This document shows, one piece after another, positions 34,057-42,569 of a stretch of 64,000 nt of DNA (its first letter is position 1; every line of letters begins with the position of its first letter). The stretch covers positions 1 through 64,000 of the forward strand of contig JAGXRG010000026.1 of NCBI GenBank assembly GCA_018335935.1. The letters are read 5' to 3'. The DNA comes from Chitinophagaceae bacterium (GTDB taxonomy: Bacteria; Bacteroidota; Bacteroidia; Chitinophagales; Chitinophagaceae). The notes beneath the pieces are model-generated. The model made no database searches and was not told the DNA's origin. It was given only the letters and a program-made list of their open reading frames with translations. Made by a program: the position numbers and the translations under genes.

Positions 34057-34647
34057 TTATTCTTTAGTTTCTTTTTTCTTTTTGGCTGTTTTTGGTGTTA
34101 ACATCAAAAACATTCTTTTACCTTCTAATTTAGGTAAGGTTTCTGGCTGACCAACATCTGCAAGCCTCTCAGCGAATTTTAATAATACCAACTCTCCTCT
34201 TTCTTTGAATTGAATAGCACGACCTTTAAATTGAACGTATGCTTTTACTTTATTGCCATCTTTTAAAAACCCTTCAGCATGTTTTGCTTTAAAGTTAAAA
34301 TCATGATCATCTGTGCTAGGTGTAAAACGAACTTCCTTCACCTCACTTTGTTTGGCATTAGCCTTCATCTCTTTTTCCTTCTTCTTTTTTTCGTAAAGGA
34401 ATTTTTTATAATCAATGGCTTTACAAACCGGGGGATCTGCTTGTGGAGAAATTTCTACTAAATCAAGTTCTAATTCTCTGGCTATTTTAAGTGCTTCTTG
34501 TATTGAATAAATACCAACTTCAACATTTTCGCCAACAAGCCTTACTTGTTGTGCTCTAATTCTTTCATTAATTCTATGTTCCGGTTCTTGTTGTCTTTGA
34601 AACCTCGGATTAAATCTGCCCCCTCCAGGGCGTGGTGGAAATGCCAT
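34057..34647 (-). CDS. infC: translation initiation factor IF-3
   Basis: A 196-residue IF-3 that prevents premature joining of the 50S subunit and checks the initiator tRNA. The N-domain starts [23 protein letters not shown] after a Pro/Arg/Gly-rich extension (1-22). The linker is Lys-rich ([22 protein letters not shown]), and the C-domain carries [21 protein letters not shown]. It follows thrS by 46 bases. The rpmI and rplT genes that usually follow infC are absent. Confidence 0.96.
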   Translation of the reverse strand: MAFPPRPGGGRFNPRFQRQQEPEHRINERIRAQQVRLVGENVEVGIYSIQEALKIARELELDLVEISPQADPPVCKAIDYKKFLYEKKKKEKEMKANAKQSEVKEVRFTPSTDDHDFNFKAKHAEGFLKDGNKVKAYVQFKGRAIQFKERGELVLLKFAERLADVGQPETLPKLEGKRMFLMLTPKTAKKKKETKE

Positions 34648-34693
34648 TCAGTGTTTTTTTGTTATTAATTTGTTTTCAAATGTAAAAATAAAG

Positions 34694-36631
34694 CTATTCT
34701 GCTGATTTTCTGTGCAAAATTTCTTCAACAATATTTTCAGTAAACTCTTCTACACTTTGTTGCCCCATATCTCCTTTACCTTGTCTACGAATAGAAAGTT
34801 TCTTTTCTGTTGCTTCTTTTTCGCCAATAACCAACATATAAGGAACCCTACTTAGTTCAGCCTCTCTAATTTTTTTGCCAATTTTTTCGTTTCTATCATC
34901 AATTTCTACTCTTACGCCTTTACTTCTTAAAGTTGTTAATACACCATTGGCATAGTCCATGAACTTATCACTTATTGGAAGAATTTTTACTTGTAAAGGT
35001 GATAACCAAACAGGGAATTTGCCTGCATAGTGTTCTAATAAAAATCCAATAAATCTTTCATGAGTACCAAGAGGAGCTCTATGAATAATTAAAGGAATTT
35101 CTGGTTCATTATTTTGATTGGTAAAACTTAATTTAAAACTTCTACTTTGAGCAAAGTCAACTTGATTGGTGGCTAATGTAAATTCTCTACCAATTACACT
35201 CCAAATTTGAACATCAATTTTTGGTCCGTAGAATGCAGCTTCATCTTGCACTTCAACAAATGGTGTTCCAGTTTCTATTAAAACCTGACGAACCAATTCT
35301 TCAGTTTCTTTCCAAAGTTCTGGTTCGTTTACATATTTCTGTCCAAGTTTTTCAGGATTATGTAAGCTTAAACGCATTACAAATTTATCTACTCCAAAAA
35401 TTTTGAAGTATTTTAAATACATTTCGTTTACTGCCTTAAATTCTTGTGCAAAATCTTCTTTACTACAATAAATATGAGCATCGTTCATATGTAAACAACG
35501 TACACGCATTAAACCAAATAATTCTCCACTTTGTTCGTATCTATAACAAGTGCCATACTCAGCAATTCTGTATGGCAAGTCTCTATAACTTTTAGGCTCA
35601 GCATCAAATATTTTATGATGATGAGGACAATTCATTGCTCTTAAATAAAATGTTTCGCCATCAATCTCCATTGGAGGAAACATACTATCTGCATAATAAG
35701 GCAAGTGACCACTGGTTTGATACAAACTTTCTTTAGCAATATGTGGAGTTACAACTCTTTTATAACCTGCTGCTAATTCAGTTTCCTTAGCTAACTTTTC
35801 AAGCTCTTCAATAATCACAGTTCCATTAGGCATCCAAAGAATTAAACCTTGACCAACTTGATCATCCATGGTGTAGATGCTTAATTCTTTTCCTAATTTT
35901 CTATGATCACGTTTTTTGGCTTCTTCCAACATTACTAAATACTCATCTAATTCTTTTTGATTAGGAAAAGTAATACCATAAATACGAGTTAACTGTTTAT
36001 TTTTTTCATCTCCTTTCCAATAAGCTCCTGCAATTGAGGTTAACTTAATGGCTTTGATGAAAGAAGTATTTGGAAGATGTGGGCCACGACATAAATCTGT
36101 AAAATTTCCTTGAGTATAGAAAGTTATATTTCCATCTTCAAGATTTTGCAAAAGGTCTAATTTATACTCGTCATTCTTCTCAGTAAAATAAGCTATTGCT
36201 TCTGCTTTTGATTGATATTTTCTAACAAATGAATTATTTTGTTTGGCTAATTCATTCATCTTCTTTTCAAGAGCAGGTAAATCCTCTTCACTTAATTTAT
36301 GATCGCCTAAATCAATATCATAATAAAATCCTTTTTCCAAAGCTGGCCCAACCCAAAATTTGGCTCCAGGAAATTTATCTTCAATTGCTTCTGCCATAAG
36401 GTGTGCAGATGAATGCCAAAAAGTATTTTTTCCTTCATTATCATCCCACATTAAAAATTTTACATTGGCATCTTGTTCAATGGGTCTGGTAGCATCCCAA
36501 ACATCACCATTTACACTTGCAGCAAGAACTTTTCTTGCCAAACCTTCACTAATACTTTTTGCAATATCTAAAGCAGAAGTACCTTTTTCGTACTGACGTA
36601 TTGCACCATCCGGAAAACTTATATTAATCAT
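34694..36631 (-). CDS. thrS: threonine-tRNA ligase
   Basis: A 645-residue class II synthetase. It has an N-terminal TGS domain, the editing domain with His73 and His77 (HSSAHLMAEA, same numbers as E. coli), a zinc/core region with MNCPHHHKI, and a C-terminal anticodon domain (LSPLQVKILPIS). I chose the ATG at 36629-36631, which gives MINISFPDGAIRQY, a normal TGS start. A TTG at 36664 would add 11 residues and overlap the predicted promoter. A -7-like TATTTTCG lies at 36652-36659. Confidence 0.96.
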   Translation of the reverse strand: MINISFPDGAIRQYEKGTSALDIAKSISEGLARKVLAASVNGDVWDATRPIEQDANVKFLMWDDNEGKNTFWHSSAHLMAEAIEDKFPGAKFWVGPALEKGFYYDIDLGDHKLSEEDLPALEKKMNELAKQNNSFVRKYQSKAEAIAYFTEKNDEYKLDLLQNLEDGNITFYTQGNFTDLCRGPHLPNTSFIKAIKLTSIAGAYWKGDEKNKQLTRIYGITFPNQKELDEYLVMLEEAKKRDHRKLGKELSIYTMDDQVGQGLILWMPNGTVIIEELEKLAKETELAAGYKRVVTPHIAKESLYQTSGHLPYYADSMFPPMEIDGETFYLRAMNCPHHHKIFDAEPKSYRDLPYRIAEYGTCYRYEQSGELFGLMRVRCLHMNDAHIYCSKEDFAQEFKAVNEMYLKYFKIFGVDKFVMRLSLHNPEKLGQKYVNEPELWKETEELVRQVLIETGTPFVEVQDEAAFYGPKIDVQIWSVIGREFTLATNQVDFAQSRSFKLSFTNQNNEPEIPLIIHRAPLGTHERFIGFLLEHYAGKFPVWLSPLQVKILPISDKFMDYANGVLTTLRSKGVRVEIDDRNEKIGKKIREAELSRVPYMLVIGEKEATEKKLSIRRQGKGDMGQQSVEEFTENIVEEILHRKSAE

Positions 36632-36748
36632 GTATTCTATTGATATGGCTGCGAAAATAAGCAATGATTGCTCAGAAAAAAGAAATGAGTGAATAACTTA
36701 CCTTTAAATCTTTAACAGTTCTTTTAGCTGTTAATATTAAGTCGATTG

Positions 36749-36756
36749 TAGTTTTG
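36749..36756 (+). promoter_or_regulatory. -7 element 4 nt before an ATG (leaderless candidate)
   Basis: TAGTTTTG matches TAnnTTTG exactly and is followed by TAAT and then the ATG at 36761. This is the same 4-base spacing as at glyS and at 33444. A weaker TTTTAG lies about 22-27 bases upstream. Confidence 0.55.
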
Positions 36757-36760
36757 TAAT

Positions 36761-37918
36761 ATGCGATGGATATTGACTTGTAGTTTTTTATTTTTATCTG
36801 CATCTAGTTTAATTGCTCAAGATTTAACAGGTGTTTGGCGTGGATCTTTTGAACAGAGAACCCTTGATCCTATTTTTGGAAAATTTTCTAAACAATCTTA
36901 TAGATACGAAGTTCAGTTAAACCACCTTAAGAATAATGGTATTGAAGGAGTAACTTATTCTTATCTTTCTACAATTTTTTATGGAAAGGCTGCTTTAAAA
37001 GGTATTGCCGACAAAAAAAATAAAACCTTAACCATCAAAGAAACAATAATGTTAGATATGAAGTCAGCAGGTAAATCTGATGGTTGTTTAATGACTTGTT
37101 ATTTAGATTATTCTAAAAATGGAAAAATTGAAACCCTAATTGGAACTTATACCAGCATTAATATTAAAACAAAAGCTGATTGTGGTTATGGAACAGTTTA
37201 TTTAGAAAAAGTTACAGAAAGCGATTTTGAATTAGAAGATTTTTTGAAAAAAGATGATTCGAAAAGTGCAGCTCAGGTAAATAGTTTTCCTAGAAAAATT
37301 TCTCCAAACAATGCCAATAATCCTAAAAATAAAATTGTTGTAATAGAGAAAAAAACAGAAGACACACCCACTATTTATAAAAAATCAAATCAGCTACCTA
37401 AACCCCATACTCCCGATATTTATAAATCTGATGCTAAAGAATTTGCTTACAAAAACGAAAAAAAGCACATTACAACAGATTTACAAAAATTAGAAGAACT
37501 TGACCCAATTCAAAAGTTTGATAAACCCGAAGTTAAAATTGTGCCAGAACCTTATGTTGAAGTGCTTAAAGAAAGAGAGAATAAATTAGCAACAAAAATA
37601 TTTGTAGATAGTAAAGAGGTTTATATAGAATTCTATGATAATGGAGAAATTGATAACGATTCTATTTCAGTTTTTTTAGATAATAAATTAATTATCGATA
37701 ATCAAAGATTAAGTACAAGACCTATTAAACTTAATTTACGTTTTGATGATATTAATTCTTTTTATGAAATCATTACTGTTGCTGAAAATTTGGGCGATAT
37801 TCCTCCTAATACTGCCTTAATGGTCATTAATTATGGTAGAAAAAGGCAGGAAGTTTTTTTAACATCTGACGATAAGAAAAATGCTAAAGTAATTATTGAG
37901 TATAAAGGCCCAAAATAG
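36761..37918 (+). CDS. secreted protein of unknown function
   Basis: A 385-residue protein with a signal peptide (about 1-19, ending LIAQ). The N-terminal domain (20-155) begins DLTGVWRGSFEQ, looks like a lipocalin-like beta-barrel, and has cysteines near 104, 108 and 139. A low-complexity linker follows (about 165-265, Lys/Pro/Asn-rich). The C-terminal domain (about 275-385) begins KIFVDSKEVYIEFYDNGEIDNDSISVFLDNK, a beta-sandwich-like stretch. No enzyme motif is seen. The gene stops 1 base before the end of rsmI on the other strand. Confidence 0.75.
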   Translation: MRWILTCSFLFLSASSLIAQDLTGVWRGSFEQRTLDPIFGKFSKQSYRYEVQLNHLKNNGIEGVTYSYLSTIFYGKAALKGIADKKNKTLTIKETIMLDMKSAGKSDGCLMTCYLDYSKNGKIETLIGTYTSINIKTKADCGYGTVYLEKVTESDFELEDFLKKDDSKSAAQVNSFPRKISPNNANNPKNKIVVIEKKTEDTPTIYKKSNQLPKPHTPDIYKSDAKEFAYKNEKKHITTDLQKLEELDPIQKFDKPEVKIVPEPYVEVLKERENKLATKIFVDSKEVYIEFYDNGEIDNDSISVFLDNKLIIDNQRLSTRPIKLNLRFDDINSFYEIITVAENLGDIPPNTALMVINYGRKRQEVFLTSDDKKNAKVIIEYKGPK

Positions 37919-38587
37919 TTATACTTCTTTTCCTTCAACAACAATTACAACTTCTCCTTTAATGGCATTGGTTTTATAAAATTCACAAAGTTCTTCTAGA
38001 GTGCCTCTTCTATTTTCTTCGAACATTTTACTAAGTTCTCTGCTTACGCAACATTTTCTTTCAGCACCAAAATACTCTGCAAATTGTTGCAATGTTTTTG
38101 CCACACGAAAAGGACTTTCATAAAATATCATTGTTCTTTCCTCTTCTGCTAATTTTTTTAATAAAGTTTGTCTGCCTTTTTTTAAAGGAAGAAATCCTTC
38201 AAAAACAAAACGATTGGTAGTTAATCCACTATTCACTAATGCAGGAACAAAAGCTGTTGCCCCAGGCAAACACTCTACTTTAATATCATGTTTAATACAA
38301 TCTCTAACTAATAAAAATGCTGGATCACTAATAGCAGGTGTGCCAGCATCTGTAATCAATGCAAATGTTTTACCCGATTGCATTTGACTAATTAAATGTT
38401 CCACTATTTTATGTTCATTATGTTGATGATATGGAGAAACAGGTTTTTTGATATTATAGTGTGAAAGAAGTTTTGATGAGGTTCTCGTATCCTCACATAA
38501 AATCACATCTACACTTTGTAACACTTCTATACTACGAAATGTAATGTCTTTTAAATTACCAATGGGTGTAGGAACAAGGTATAGCAC
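37919..38587 (-). CDS. rsmI: 16S rRNA 2'-O-methyltransferase RsmI
   Basis: The 222-residue SAM-dependent enzyme methylates the 2'-O of C1402 in 16S rRNA. Motifs are YLVPTPIGNLKDIT (3-16), ILCEDTRTSSKLL (30-42), LITDAGTPAISDP (76-88) and ERTMIFYESPFRV. It is slightly shorter than the E. coli protein at the C-terminus. The start codon is GTG with an in-frame TAA immediately upstream, so no longer form is possible. Confidence 0.95.
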   Translation of the reverse strand: MLYLVPTPIGNLKDITFRSIEVLQSVDVILCEDTRTSSKLLSHYNIKKPVSPYHQHNEHKIVEHLISQMQSGKTFALITDAGTPAISDPAFLLVRDCIKHDIKVECLPGATAFVPALVNSGLTTNRFVFEGFLPLKKGRQTLLKKLAEEERTMIFYESPFRVAKTLQQFAEYFGAERKCCVSRELSKMFEENRRGTLEELCEFYKTNAIKGEVVIVVEGKEV

Positions 38588-38640
38588 TTAAATTATTGGT
38601 TGATTGGTTGAATGGTTGATTGGTTGATTGGAATAATAGA
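38588..38640. repeat. GGTTGATT simple-sequence repeat
   Basis: The gap between rsmI and pssA holds several degenerate tandem copies of TTGATTGG/GGTTGAATGG. Similar short intergenic repeats (ATTGATTATTGATTA) occur near 4014-4038, 31925-31955 and 33410-33424. Confidence 0.6.
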
Positions 38641-39447
38641 TTAATTAGACTTTTTTAATAAAATAAATGAAACTATTAAATAAGCAAAAAATGTAAAGGT
38701 TACTGCTAGCCATCCAAATAAAACACCTGTTACTATAGCTACAATTAAGATGATGATTAATGGCGTTAAACTTTTTAAATTCACACCATTTAATTTTAAT
38801 GAAATCATAGGATGGGTAGAAACCATTAAATAACTCAAAACAATTATTGCTCCAAACCAAAACCATTGATTCATGATCAGTTCATAAATCCATACTGTAT
38901 GATTATTAAAATACACTAAAGGATAAGAAGCCACTAATAATCCTATTGCTGGAATTGGAACTCCTTTAAAAACTTTTTCTTGAGTAGTATCTAAATTAAA
39001 TCTTGCTAAACGATAAGCACCTGCACAAGGCAAAATAAATGCTGCATACAACCAAATACTATTGTTGTTTAAACTTTCAATATCTTGAGAATAACTTAAT
39101 CTTAGGAACTGATAAATAATCATACCTGGAGCAACTCCAAAACTAACCACATCTGCTAAACTATCTAGCTGTTTACCCATTTCAGAAGTTGCTTTTAAAA
39201 GTCTAGCAACAAAACCATCTAAAAAATCTATAACTGCTGCAATAGCTATAAATAAAGAGGCATAAACCATTTTTTCTGGCACATCAATAATTTGTTGCAA
39301 ATTTTCATCTTGACTAACAATTAATCCTGGCTGAGTAACTACAATAATTGCTAGACAACCAAAGAATAAATTGAGTAATGTGAAGATGTTGGGAAGTTGT
39401 TTAATAAGTCTACTGTTTACAGACGACTGTCCACTGAAGTTTTCCAT
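38641..39447 (-). CDS. pssA: CDP-diacylglycerol-serine O-phosphatidyltransferase
   Basis: The 268-residue membrane enzyme makes phosphatidylserine, the precursor of phosphatidylethanolamine. The CDP-alcohol phosphatidyltransferase signature D-x2-DG-x2-AR-x8-G-x3-D-x3-D is seen as DFLDGFVAR, then GKQLDSLAD (near 69-94). About eight TM segments are present. Its ATG shares one base with the stop codon of the upstream four-helix bundle gene. A phosphatidylserine decarboxylase gene is not next to it. Confidence 0.93.
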   Translation of the reverse strand: MENFSGQSSVNSRLIKQLPNIFTLLNLFFGCLAIIVVTQPGLIVSQDENLQQIIDVPEKMVYASLFIAIAAVIDFLDGFVARLLKATSEMGKQLDSLADVVSFGVAPGMIIYQFLRLSYSQDIESLNNNSIWLYAAFILPCAGAYRLARFNLDTTQEKVFKGVPIPAIGLLVASYPLVYFNNHTVWIYELIMNQWFWFGAIIVLSYLMVSTHPMISLKLNGVNLKSLTPLIIILIVAIVTGVLFGWLAVTFTFFAYLIVSFILLKKSN

Positions 39448-39800
39448 TAGTTTAATGTTTTAATTAATCCTTGAATCATAATAATCAAAGTTTCATATTT
39501 GTTGTACTTTTCTTCAAATAATTTATCATCAATAAATTTTCTCTGTCTAGCCAAATACAAGCAACTTATAACTTCCAAAGCAGAACGATTTGCAATTATA
39601 AGAAATCTTTTAAATTCAGCATTGGTGTGTAAAGTACTTCCTTCTACAATATTAAGCACAACTGAATCTGCTGCTCTTTTAATTTGAGATGTCAAAATAA
39701 ACATTTCGTCTTTTGGAAAAGCTTTTACAAGCTCTGAAACTTCTCCTGCTAATTCTAATGCAATATTCCAAATCTTCAATTTCTCAAACTTAAAAGCCAT
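39447..39800 (-). CDS. four-helix bundle protein (S23/23S rRNA IVS family)
   Basis: The 117-residue helical protein matches the four-helix bundle family first found in intervening sequences of 23S rRNA genes. Signatures are FEKLKIWNIALELAGEV at the N-terminus, LTSQIKRAADSVVLNIVEGS in the middle, and FLIIANRSALEVISCLYLA. Such proteins form pentamers. The gene is outside any rRNA operon and is joined to pssA by a TAATG overlap, so both are translated together. Confidence 0.9.
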   Translation of the reverse strand: MAFKFEKLKIWNIALELAGEVSELVKAFPKDEMFILTSQIKRAADSVVLNIVEGSTLHTNAEFKRFLIIANRSALEVISCLYLARQRKFIDDKLFEEKYNKYETLIIMIQGLIKTLN

Positions 39801-39862
39801 CGTAAAACTTTTTTAGTTAAAAAGAATCTGTATTCTGTTGACCATCGACTATTGACAGTCGA

Positions 39863-41152
39863 CTATTTTCTCATTAATCTCTCTATTTCTTCAGCTCTAA
39901 TTGGAATATTTTTCATTAAATCGATATTACCATTTTTTGTTAACCAAACATTATTTTCTATTCTAACACCCATTTTTTCTTCTTCAATGTAAATTCCGGG
40001 TTCAACAGTTAAAAACATTCCAGCTTGCAAAGGAGAAGTTCTTGTACCTAAATCGTGAACATCTACTCCCAAATGATGAGAAATGCCATGATATAAATAT
40101 TTTCTATAAGCACGATTTTCTTTGTTCTCATTCTTTACATCTTCTTTCTTTAATAATCCAATTTTTAAAAATTGTTTGGTGGCTTCCTCACCAACTTTAT
40201 CTGTATAATCAACTACTGAAATGCCAGGTTTTAAAATACTTTTTGCATAATCATGTAAATGTAAACATGCATTATACACTTCTTTTTGTCGTTTAGTATA
40301 TTTTCCATTTACAGGAATTGTTCTGGTTAAATCGGCATTATAACCTCCATAACTTGCACCAAAATCCATCAAAATCAAATCTCCATCTTTACATTCTTGA
40401 TTGTTGTTGATATAGTGTAGAATTCTAGCGTTATCTCCACTAGCAATAATACTTCCATAAGCTTCCCCTGTTGCTCTTTGTTTTAAAAATTGATGCATTA
40501 TTTCAGCTTCAATTTCATATTCCATTACACCAGGTTTAATAAATTTCAACAAATGACGAAATGTATTTTCAGTAATATCAATGGCTTTTTGAATTACAAC
40601 TATTTCTTCTTTGGTTTTAATACTACGAAGTTTTTTCATGATGGTAGCTGCACGTAAATAATGGTGCAACGGATATCTTGATTTCATTTCATCAATCAGT
40701 CTATAATCTCTACTTCGAATTAAGCTGGCTTTTCTATCGTTCTCATTAGAATCTAAATAAATATGTTCTGCTAAATGAATCCAAGGTTGTAACAAAGCAT
40801 CTAAACTATCTAACCAAACAATAGTTTTTATTCCAGATATTTTTTGAGCTTCTTCAATTCTTAACCTTTTTCCATCCCATTTTTCTTTGGTTTCATTTGG
40901 TCGAACTAAAACTAGTACTTCACGATATTTTGAATCTACATTATCTGGAAATAAGATAACCATTGAATCTTCTTGTTCTATGCCTGAAAGCCAAAATAAT
41001 CCACTATTTTGCTTAAACTTATGCAATGCATCTCCATTACTTGGCCATTCATCGTTACTAGTAAAAATGGCTATGCTATTAGACTTCATTTCCTTAATAA
41101 ATCGTTTTCGATTATTAATGAAGATTTCATTATTCAGTAATTCGTATTTCAT
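39863..41152 (-). CDS. pepP: Xaa-Pro aminopeptidase (M24 family)
   Basis: A 429-residue metallopeptidase that removes N-terminal residues before proline. The N-terminal AMP_N domain (FKQNSGLFWLSGIEQED) precedes the pita-bread domain. The metal ligands are in MDFGASYGGYNADLTRT (two Asp), HGISHHLGVDVHD (His), TVEPGIYIE (Glu) and GVRIENN (Glu). No signal peptide is present, so it acts in the cytoplasm. A distinct, exported-type M24 protein is at the right end of the window. Confidence 0.93.
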   Translation of the reverse strand: MKYELLNNEIFINNRKRFIKEMKSNSIAIFTSNDEWPSNGDALHKFKQNSGLFWLSGIEQEDSMVILFPDNVDSKYREVLVLVRPNETKEKWDGKRLRIEEAQKISGIKTIVWLDSLDALLQPWIHLAEHIYLDSNENDRKASLIRSRDYRLIDEMKSRYPLHHYLRAATIMKKLRSIKTKEEIVVIQKAIDITENTFRHLLKFIKPGVMEYEIEAEIMHQFLKQRATGEAYGSIIASGDNARILHYINNNQECKDGDLILMDFGASYGGYNADLTRTIPVNGKYTKRQKEVYNACLHLHDYAKSILKPGISVVDYTDKVGEEATKQFLKIGLLKKEDVKNENKENRAYRKYLYHGISHHLGVDVHDLGTRTSPLQAGMFLTVEPGIYIEEEKMGVRIENNVWLTKNGNIDLMKNIPIRAEEIERLMRK

Positions 41153-41237
41153 ATTATTTTAAATTATAATTTTTAGAGTATAATTTGTAAACTTAAAATA
41201 AATTAAACATTAATAATTTATCATTTACAATTTATAA

Positions 41238-42560
41238 TTATCTTATTATTTCTCCTTTTAATCGTAGCAATTCTGTTTCTGCAAGTTTTGTGTTATAACG
41301 AGCAGCAATAAGTCTGTCATAAGCCAGCTCTAAACTTTTTTGTGTTTCTCTTAGTTCAATAAATGTTGAAACACCCAGTCTTAATCTTTCAACAGCAATA
41401 AAAACATTTTCTTTAGCTAATAAAATATTTTCTTCCTCAAGTGCCAACATTTTCTTTTGTAATTCATAATCTTTATAAGCATTAATAATACTTAAGTCAA
41501 TTTGAGTTTTTTGGTTAAGATAAGATAAATTTAAATAATCAATATCGAGCTGTGCTTGCTGTATTTGACGTTTAACATTGAATCCATTTAAAATTGGAAT
41601 TGTTAAACCAAAGCCATAGTTGTAACCATTGTTTCTACTAAATAAAGGTTGAAATGGATTAACTACTGTTTTATTATCGACTTTTGAATAGTTATACGAT
41701 GAATTAAAACTTAGTGTAGGAAATAAATCTGCTTTTCTTTCTTTTAAAGTAAGTTTTCCAATATCCATGTTTTTTTTAATGGAAAGTAAAGCAGGGTTCG
41801 ATTTCTCAGCAACCGTCATTACTTCTGCTAAAATAATATTCGACCTAAAAACAATTTCATCATCTACTTCATAAGTTGAAGATAGTTTTACATTCATCAA
41901 TTGATTTAGTTGTTCTTTTAATTGTTCAATTAATGTGAGCTGTTTCATTCTTGCAGCTTTCTGTGCATTTAAATCAACTTTAGCTTGTAATAATTCTGGT
42001 TTAGCTCCTAAGCCAACAGATAATTTTTGTTCTGCAATGTTTACTCTTTCTTCATTCACATTCATTTGCTCTTCAATGGCTTTCAATAGTTGTTTTTGAC
42101 GAACAATATTATAATAGTTTGCAGTTACAGTGGCAATGCTATTTACCATTTGGTTTCTGATGTTAAGTGAACCCAGTTCAACAAACTCTGCTAATTTTTC
42201 TTTTGTAGCAAACATTTTTAATCCATCAAACAAAGTCCAGTTTAATTGTACAGAAGCATTAATATTGTTCGATTTTACGTCATCTCTTTCTCTCTTTGTT
42301 CCATCAGTAAATGTTTGAGATTGATCATTGTTATTAAACTGATAATTACTAGTTGCATTTACTCGTGGTAAAAAAGCAGCTTTGGCATAACTATTATCTA
42401 ATGCAAAAGATGTTGAATCATTTTTTAATAAAAGAATATTATAATTGTTTTCTAAAGTGGTTGCAATGGCTTGTTCAATAGTAAGTTTATTCTGACTGTA
42501 AACAGTGTTAATTGATATTATAAAAGAACACTTCAATAATAAGATGACAAATTTCTTCAT
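41238..42560 (-). CDS. TolC-family outer membrane efflux protein
   Basis: A 440-residue protein with a signal peptide (1-22, ending VYSQ) and two outer-membrane efflux (OEP) repeats rich in coiled-coil helices. YKDYELQKKMLALEEENILLA and LRLGVSTFIELRETQKSLE in the second half are typical. It is the last gene of an RND operon (adaptor, pump, TolC) with a 9-base gap to the pump gene. It would form the outer-membrane channel. Confidence 0.93.
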   Translation of the reverse strand: MKKFVILLLKCSFIISINTVYSQNKLTIEQAIATTLENNYNILLLKNDSTSFALDNSYAKAAFLPRVNATSNYQFNNNDQSQTFTDGTKRERDDVKSNNINASVQLNWTLFDGLKMFATKEKLAEFVELGSLNIRNQMVNSIATVTANYYNIVRQKQLLKAIEEQMNVNEERVNIAEQKLSVGLGAKPELLQAKVDLNAQKAARMKQLTLIEQLKEQLNQLMNVKLSSTYEVDDEIVFRSNIILAEVMTVAEKSNPALLSIKKNMDIGKLTLKERKADLFPTLSFNSSYNYSKVDNKTVVNPFQPLFSRNNGYNYGFGLTIPILNGFNVKRQIQQAQLDIDYLNLSYLNQKTQIDLSIINAYKDYELQKKMLALEEENILLAKENVFIAVERLRLGVSTFIELRETQKSLELAYDRLIAARYNTKLAETELLRLKGEIIR

Positions 42561-42569
42561 GATTTCGAT

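Noticed and set aside
36632-36664. TTG start giving an 11-residue longer ThrRS
   Set aside because: The ATG at 36629-36631 gives the normal TGS start and the E. coli-like His73/His77 numbering; the extra stretch overlaps a -7-like element.
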